Shown here: one piece after another, positions 8,178 to 14,826 of the stretch
How the letters are laid out: every line of letters starts with the position of its first letter
How positions within the stretch are numbered: the first letter of the stretch is position 1
Origin: Phoronis ovalis
Lineage: Eukaryota; Phoronida; Phoronidae
Direction: 5' to 3'
NCBI GenBank assembly: GCA_028565635.1
Contig: JAOXYB010030345.1
Span: forward strand, 1-14,826
DNA: 14,826 nt
Position numbers and translations under genes: made by a program
Notes under the pieces: generated by a model
What the model saw: only the letters and a program-made list of their open reading frames with translations
What the model was told of the DNA's origin: nothing
Database searches by the model: none

Positions 8178-11100
8178 TTATTTTCCTAACTGGGGGGTAG
8201 CTCCAAATAAACCTCCACTCTGTTTATTCGCAGCCCTTGACGGTGCAAAACCAAGGAGCTTCTGTATATTCTGAAAATAACAAAAAGCTGTATAATTTAT
8301 TATCATAAAAGCAATGTAGTACTTCAATGCAGTGATGCATTTTTTCTTTCCAAAAAAGAACTATAAATGATCATCAGATAGGTAGACTTCCACCATTTAT
8401 GTCTTACTAAAGGCAGAAGTATACAAAACAAGGCTTCAATGGACCATAAAAATAATTCAGAAGCAGTTCAAAATCAATATTTGGTCATAGACAATTCAAT
8501 AATTAGTCATAGACAGTTCTGAAGAATTATCTTAATAATTTCATATCAGAAACTATATAACCTTCAGAATGAACAAAATTCATACATGTATTTATTGTAC
8601 ACTGTCATTTAAACAGAAATTTTTTACCCAAATTTATTATAAAAATGTTTAATAAAGCATGCTTTTATACTTTCTATATATCCAGCACACAGAGTTTGTT
8701 TCTGTATTCAGTTTGGTGTACTAACCTGTCTTACAGACATTGTACATAAAATATAGAGAAAGATAAAGGAACAGTCAGAGAAATCTTCCCCTGGGAGGTT
8801 GCGGTGTGAAATGCCTTGGAACCAAGATATTGGAATAAATGGTAGTTTAGCTACAACTCTGCCATCAAAACTGAAAAAAAATCACAAAAAATAAACACTA
8901 TTTTTCAAACATCTGAAAAAGAAACATATCCTCCTAAATACTTTTAATTATTTAAAAAAAGTCAAATGTAACAAGAATAGAAATAACTGAAATCCTAACT
9001 ACATATATTGGTGTAATATAATTTCCAGGGTGATAATAAGTGTGATAATTACATGTACTCTTATAAGAAGGTAAAAATTCTCAAACTGATTACAAGATCT
9101 TACATTGAATTAAACATGCTGAGTAACGCAGTGAAAGCAAATCCGATGGCAAACATGGATTTCATCTTTCCCATTGATAAATCCCGGTTGTTACTTTTCA
9201 CTCTTTCTTCCTGCCTCTCTGAAATGAGAAAAACCAAATGCAAATGAAATTGAGATATTTAGGTTACATAGTGTTCAATTCAATATCATGAGTTGCAGAA
9301 AAAATGTTTTGAGAAATGTCTTAGAACAGAAGTGTTTCTTTCTAGAACATGATTACAATGAGTCAATAAAACAAGCTTCCAGAATTGCATGTTGGTACCT
9401 AAATACTTTGTATAACAGTTAACTGTAAAGTTCAAATTATATAATTTATATTACTAAATCAAAATAGAAGTCTTCATTAGAAGTCCTTATAAATTTAACA
9501 TTTAATGAAATACAAGCCTGCTCTGTAACAGAATTTCTACACAAAACTACCTTATTTATCCAAATATAAACCCTCCCTTGAAGAGAAGCTCAAAATTTAG
9601 AATACCATATAAACATAATTGCTCAACTGTTGAAATAAAGTTTTACCCACAAAGAAGAATATCCTCCAATGACAGCCTTACATTTAAGACAATGAACCAT
9701 TTCTTGAACAGAAGCCCCAAATTGTATTAACTGTATTTATCGAAATTCAAACACTTCATCAAATACAAGTATTTAAAAGACACGTAAATGTTTAGATTCA
9801 ATTCCATATTTATCCAGATAGCAGCCTAAGTTTTAAAATACTGTATTTCTCCATTTTAAGACATCTTTGAGCTGAGCCAATTTACCTTATTCAATAAAAC
9901 TAAATCCCTCTCTTGAATTCAATCCCATTATTTAGAATACCACATTTATCCAAAATAAAGGCCAACCCTTGACTACAAGCTAAACTAGAACTACAAACTA
10001 AAGAAAGAACCTATTATAAGATGTACCTTAAAATGAGCTGAGTCATCAGTTGCTTCATAGACTATTGAGATTTAATAAACCAAATTGGAAATCCCAAGTT
10101 AATAATTAAAACTGTCACAATGTATAACTAAAAATGAAACTTAAGCTATAACACTGTCTAAAGAGCCACATGCTCCAAAACATGACAGTGTGGTGTTTAT
10201 AAATTTAAAATGAACAAAATATTGATACATTGCTTGTTGTTTATTTTTTGCTATAATGTAAATGTAGCTGAATAATGTATATATATATAATGTAGATTAG
10301 TCCATAGTAGGCAGGTAAGATTTTCATGCTACCTGGCAAAAGAACACAATTAAATACAACCGTACTCCAGGTTTCATAGTCTGGCCGAGCTGGAAGTATG
10401 TAGTTCTGTGCCATATATTCATTAAATGTTCTTTTTCCCTCCCTAGCGCTTGCATTTTTGTTGTTTCAGTCCCATGTAATTTAATTTTTATACACATTCT
10501 GTCACATAGTCACAATTACTTTAATTTTGAGACCCCTTTTGGCAGTATTTGTTAATTTAAACAGCACTTACCTAGCTTTTTCTTAGAGCTTCTATCGGAT
10601 GAGTCAAATATTGTTTCCTTTTGTTTTTCAACTATAAAGAAAAGTATAAGCTTTGCAGTTACTCCATGTATATGTGATGTTTTTAATTTATATGAGTAAC
10701 AAAAAATAAATGCATTAGCTGTTAATCTCCCTAAATACAGATGAAGTCACAGAAGCAAAGGTACTAAGTTTTTGTTGAAATTGATTAAATCAAAGTTTGA
10801 AGATATAATAATTCTAGTTCCCATCCTATGTGATTTTGTGAGCTATCATCAGTATTATGCAGTGTCAGGTAACACTTTAAAGGCACCAATTTAGAATCAT
10901 TTTAGCTATCATTCAGTTAAGAAAATCTTGAATGTTCATATGTATTATAGCAGCTGAATAGGCAGATTTAAATTTTGTGCATATTTTTGACAACACGTGC
11001 GCTTTGATAGTACAAGATACTAAAACGATAGGCAACCAAAATTATTCATATCAGTGCAAACTATAATGATGTTCATATTTAGGTTCAGAGGGGAACGGGT

Positions 11101-12721
11101 CCAAATATCAAACACAGATCTACAGTTTTTAGATGAACCCTGCATTAAGAATTGTAGGAACATACACATTAGTCAGCCAAGGCCTGAAATTCGAGAAATA
11201 AATAATTAAACAATTCTAAGACATAAATTTAATTTATTAACTCAATGAAAAAAAAACAGCACACACATTATTAAAAATAATGTGCTATTTTTTACTGTTA
11301 TGACCTTACGTTTCTTGCTTTGTTTCTCTACTTCTGCTTTCAGTTTTATATATGTTTCAGTCCTGTACACAAGTAAATATGTCAGTCCTACAAAATGCAA
11401 TAAAACTGCTGAATTCAAACAGAATATATATTAAATTTATGTACTTCATAAATTTTAGTGTGATTTTTTGCCTGTAATTACTGTTCATGACTAAGAAGAG
11501 AAGCCACTGCATAGAACACAGATATTTAGTAATAAAGCTGTTCACAAATCGTGATAAATCTTCTTCACAGACAGATCAGTGTCAAAGAGCCCTTTCATCC
11601 ACTGTCTTTGCAAGGCATAACTTAGTTATAGTCCTAGCCGCCTCCTATCTCAAATGGGCCGAAGTTTTACAACAGCGTAATATGCATGCAATGGATGAAC
11701 GAACCTCCAAGAGTGCCTTTTTTATTGTATGCTGATCTGTTGTCGAAGCTTTGATTAAGTCATCTAGTTACGGTGGTATAACAAGTGTAAGAGCCAAGGG
11801 ATAGACAGAAGCAATAATTAGAGTGGAAATCATTTATTTAATTAAGAAAGGAAGTGTTTTCAAACTTTGTCTGGTTTGAGATATGAGGTGGCCAGGACCA
11901 GTAGGGTAATGCTTGCAGGCCTAAACTTAGTTCCAGCTCTAAAACCCTGCTATGGTCAGCCTGCAACTTGAAAGAGTCATAGGTTTTTGTTATCACAACT
12001 TGGCCACCATTTATATACTTAAAAAAGTCAGTTGAATAGATACACCAATTTAAAACCATTTTCAAAGTTATACTAAAAAAGCGTGACCAGAGTCAGAGAA
12101 AGCTAAAACAATGACGCCTAAGCCAATACTAGGCTGTCATAGCACGGTCATGTATCCAGAACTAAGCATACCGGGTATAGTTAACAAAGTAATAACAGTT
12201 GCAGGATACAGATAAAATAGACGTATAACAATCTATCAGTGTCTGTACTTTCTGCTACAATACTAACAGAAGCATGTGATGCTTAGCTATTATCAATCAT
12301 ATTATCGGATTATTATCCCTTGGTGCACTGTGATTTGCTATCCCGGGTTTGCTATACATAACAATGATTCGTGACGTTCGGTAAGCCTCGCCCGTCATAA
12401 TGTGTCTGATGGGAGTGATGCGTAGACCGGGACTACGAAATCGGAACTAGACTAGTCTCTAATAAGAGACTAGTCTAGTCCCATAAGGTCCATGTACCGT
12501 TTAACGGTTTATACGTAGAGAGTAGAGACTAGAGTGGAATCACCCGGTGGAGTCGAGGCAGAGATATTGACCCGGCACTAACATAGTAGATCACCTATCA
12601 AATAGCATGTAATAATGCCTATGTAGAACAGTGAAAACTAGTATCACACTAAAGACGTACCTTCTCCGAGGAGCGCTGTACATATTGATATAAAAACGAT
12701 GAGAAGGGTATCAGCCAACAT
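8178..12721 (-). CDS. TMCO1: TMCO1, ER multipass translocon / calcium-load channel protein
   Basis: Six coding exons, in order of transcription: 12721-12661, 11387-11310, 10631-10572, 9218-9104, 8870-8726, 8270-8178. All introns are GT-AG with consistent phases (1, 1, 1, 2, 0). The product is 183 residues; human TMCO1 is 188. Diagnostic blocks are MLADTLLIVFISICTALL (1-18), VYRT (27-30), KLKAEVEKQSKKLEKQKETI (35-54), SNNRDLS (75-81), MKSMFAIGF (85-93), FNSIFDGRVVAKLPF (102-116), GISHRNLPG (124-132), DCSFIFLYILCTMSVRQNIQ (137-156) and GFAPSRAA (160-167). Topology by eye: TM1 about 4-28, a charged coiled coil 31-79, TM2 86-105, a last membrane segment about 139-153, then a Gly-rich tail. From family knowledge, TMCO1 belongs to the Oxa1/EMC3/GET1 superfamily. 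It acts in the ER membrane in the GEL part of the multipass translocon and is also reported as a calcium-load-activated channel. The ATG at 12719-12721 was chosen by homology; the frame stays open upstream to another ATG at 12869-12871. No break or missing block is seen. Confidence 0.97.
9550..9985. repeat. Decayed tandem repeat in TMCO1 intron 3
   Basis: Two alternating modules recur with many substitutions. One is like TATTTATCCAAATAAAG, near 9553, 9732, 9807, 9841 and 9943. The other is like CCTTGAACAGAAGCCCCAA, near 9576, 9702, 9912 and 9967. TTTAGAATACCA links them at about 9597 and 9931. Spacing is irregular. It looks like an old tandem array or the remains of several copies of one dispersed repeat. 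The rest of this intron (9219-10571) shows nothing else I can support. Confidence 0.55.
11563..11742. repeat. Possible small inverted-repeat element in TMCO1 intron 1
   Basis: CTTCACAGACAGATCAG near 11563 has an imperfect inverted partner, CTGATCTGTTGTCGAAG, ending about 170 bp later. The interior is more complex in composition than the surrounding DNA. No clear target duplication was found, so a transposon origin is only suggested. Confidence 0.3.
12443..12482. repeat. Strong hairpin in TMCO1 intron 1
   Basis: The 15-base arms ACTAGACTAGTCTCT (12446-12460) and AGAGACTAGTCTAGT (12465-12479) are perfectly complementary across the loop AATA. The stem extends to 18 with one mismatch. It lies about 180 bases inside the intron from the exon 1 donor, in a locally GC-richer patch. 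No further transposon ends were found around it. Confidence 0.85.
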
Positions 12722-14266
12722 CTTCGTTAAATCGGAAGTAGCTTGCGCCACCTGGACACAAGTTCCAGCTACATGTAGTTTTCGATCATAGATGCACTGT
12801 GGACAGCCATAAGTTTGTTGTTGAAATATCTTAAACTCATATTTTCTATGCATGTATAAAATTATATTCATAAATATTTGTATTTATATTCAACTACTCT
12901 TTCGCCCTGGTTTCGATGATTAGTTCCTGTCATGAATTATTTTTTCACAGTTTGATGTAAGTATTCGATCGGATAAATCCACCACCCACTAAAAACAAGT
13001 ATAAAACTGCAAGGACAACAACCACCAGGTTGTTCACAATCGCAAAATTCTGACGAACGTTCAAAATAAGATATTAAAAACTCATTTTTCAACAAAAAAA
13101 AGCATCAGCTGAGAATGGTTGATTTGTCGTTTTCACTTTAGTATTAGAAAAATTAATTAAATATATTTTTCTCGGTGATATGGGATCCAACACTAGACTG
13201 GACTCAGCCTGAATAATGAAGTTTGTATCATTGTACATGTTTTACTCGAATTGCCTAAAGTGATGATAAGTTATATTTTTTTCAACTGTGTACCTTATGT
13301 TTAGTCATATTTAAATTCAGTTAGTCCTATACCATTATATATAAGGAAGGGCTCCAAAATTCCAATTTTATATATTTCTATTTTCATTGTCAAAACTGTC
13401 AACTATCAATATATTAAATTGTTATATAATTAGTTCTTCCTTGGTCTGTAGACAGTAGGCTATCCAACGCCTCTGATGGATCTGTGTCATTATAAAAATC
13501 GTATACTATATTTTTTTTCCACCATGTGCGTCAGTACCTAACAGAATTTCAGAATTTTATAGTGAGCCGTTCCTATTTGGAAAACCCCGTTATAAAAGGT
13601 CTTTTTAGGTGATTATATCTCATACATTGACCCGTAAGTAAGAAAGCAAAATAAAATCTTAGATGCATTATTGCGTCTTACCAGTGAATGTCTACTAATA
13701 CTGCTTCTACTTCCATTGTTTGCCATACAGCAATGGTTTCGTTAATGCTCCTTGAAATGTCTTTGTACATTTGTTAGTTTCGTTACTACATTCTTGTAGA
13801 TGCACGTTTGTTCCTTACTGTTTATGATGTTGCGTCAGATACTCGCGCACCACTGAAAAATGTCCATGTTCAATTTAATTTTCCTCCAATCACGATCTGG
13901 TTAATAAGTAAAATACAAAATGTTATCAAAACAACGGGTTATAAATTGTCTTTGCGATAATACATATATTAGAAAGCTAAAAGACATATTAAAAAAAAAT
14001 TTGATATGTTAATGACGCAAAATAGCGAAAAAATGGCGTGTAATGCGTAACACCCGAGATCAATATAAATGGAAATAAATAATATATTAGGATGATGTCA
14101 CCGTATTTACACAAAATAAAACCCAGTTTTTCCTTCAATAGTGCACAGAACTTGAAGCCAGTAAGGGTAAGTGTTAGCGTCAGCGCGTTTCACGAGCAAA
14201 ATCGCGTATTTTAGCTCTAGTGCCAAAGTGTAATGCTTCCAGAAAATATACTGTCTCATTTCTAAA
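12722..14266. other. Upstream flank of TMCO1 (5' UTR and promoter side)
   Basis: This contains the TMCO1 5' UTR and promoter on the minus strand, but no transcription start can be placed. The TMCO1 frame stays open without a stop from 12721 up to an ATG at 12869-12871, adding 50 residues that resemble nothing I know and are probably untranslated. A small perfect hairpin (AACAACC-ACCA-GGTTGTT) sits at 13017-13034. CpG dinucleotides cluster at about 14178-14210, just before the possible gene start at 14267. No other exon is supported. Confidence 0.45.
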
Positions 14267-14683
14267 ATGGAAGAAGGAGCACATAAAAAGACTCTGGTAA
14301 GTTGAGTTTTTTTTGTTATTATTTACTATCTATAACATATTTTTAGATGTCGGTTAGTTTGTAGCTATGCGGTTACTGAAAGCGAAAATATTAAAAATGA
14401 AAGTACCACTGAATGAATGTTAAACAATTTTTGTGTAATTTGTGTAATTTGACCCGACCACTTTTGAAATATGTGTTCAGTTATAAATATTTAAGCGTGA
14501 TACTTAACTATTCTTCACAAAAAGAACAAGTTTATTAACATAAAGTATGTTAAGAGCAAAATTATTTCGATGCAGGCCTATAGTGATAAAATATTATGCA
14601 CAAAACAAAAACTTGTTGAGGCAGAGAGTGAAAAAAGAAAATTATATTTTGGAAAGAAAATGCGTGAGACAAGAAAACGATAA
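14267..14683 (+). CDS. Possible 5' end of a plus-strand gene, coiled-coil-like, leaves window
   Basis: An ATG at 14267 begins MEEGAHKKTL and meets a strong donor, CTG|GTAAGT, at 14297. An AG acceptor at 14574-14575 (GATGCAG) then opens a phase-0 frame of 35 codons to a TAA at 14681. That frame is rich in Lys, Glu and Arg and helix-like (KQKLVEAESEKRK). A possible donor, GTGAGA, at 14662 inside it would let the gene continue beyond the window. A CpG-rich patch just upstream fits a promoter. Against it: the exons are short, the acceptor is weak, and A-rich DNA gives such frames easily. The product is not recognised. Confidence 0.22.
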
Positions 14684-14826
14684 CGCAGAGAGTAAATAGG
14701 CAAAAACATAAAAAACAACAAATGATCGAGCGAAAGCTTAATTGTAGATAAAAGAAAAAATAAATATCAATTTGAGTGTATAGATGCCATGAAAATGTAA
14801 ACAATTTTATGAAAAAACATGACAAC

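Noticed and set aside
9053-9247. 64-codon plus-strand frame
   Set aside because: It is antisense to TMCO1 exon 4 (9104-9218), whose translation matches the family closely.
11357-11545. 62-codon minus-strand frame overlapping TMCO1 exon 2
   Set aside because: It is in a different frame from the homology-supported exon 11310-11387 and lies mainly in intron 1.
11487-12065. Open frames on both strands in TMCO1 intron 1
   Set aside because: No splice-compatible link to TMCO1, no recognisable product, and overlap with a possible inverted-repeat element.
12100-12150. Short imperfect inversion TGACGCCTAAGCC ... GGCTGTCA
   Set aside because: It is too short and imperfect to separate from chance, with no target duplication.
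14562-14825. 87-codon Phe/Cys-rich minus-strand frame at the window edge
   Set aside because: It is the complement of purine-rich DNA, which removes stops on the opposite strand. The composition is not protein-like.
1-14826. CRISPR arrays, bacterial operons, integrons or phage genes
   Set aside because: None seen. The intron-containing TMCO1 gene and polyA signals show animal nuclear DNA.

Overview
The window is animal nuclear DNA, most likely from an invertebrate and possibly a mollusc. It is AT-rich and intron-rich, with GT-AG introns, AATAAA signals, a CA microsatellite and small transposon relics. There is no bacterial gene organisation. The phylum is a guess from repeat flavour; the metazoan origin is secure because a complete TMCO1 gene can be assembled by hand.

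Layout. (1) 1-600: a (CA)17 microsatellite, then a 293-bp foldback element with a 5-bp target duplication. (2) 603-2872, plus strand: three exons forming the 3' part of an unrecognised, probably lumenal or secreted beta-propeller protein with PQQ-type repeats; the 5' end lies outside the window. (3) 2873-6403: repeat-rich DNA. It holds two inverted copies of one repeat family, a doubtful minus-strand terminal exon, a hammerhead-core-like motif, and a second small element that also starts with CAGGCC and has a 5-bp target duplication. (4) 6404-7282, plus strand: a second, diverged copy of the beta-propeller last exon, entered in the same phase (0). No private upstream exons are visible, so it may be an alternative last exon of the first gene or the end of a tandem duplicate. 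(5) 8178-12721, minus strand: TMCO1, six coding exons, 183 residues. It converges on the beta-propeller locus. TMCO1 is an ER membrane protein of the Oxa1/EMC3/GET1 superfamily; it works in the multipass translocon and has also been proposed to act as a calcium-load-activated channel. Its introns carry a decayed tandem repeat and a strong hairpin. (6) 12722-14826: the upstream flank of TMCO1, then a weakly supported start of a plus-strand gene that leaves the window.

The two main loci have no evident functional link; they are neighbours that converge. The most interesting signals are the in-phase duplicated last exon of the beta-propeller gene and the two small elements that share CAGGCC ends and 5-bp target duplications.
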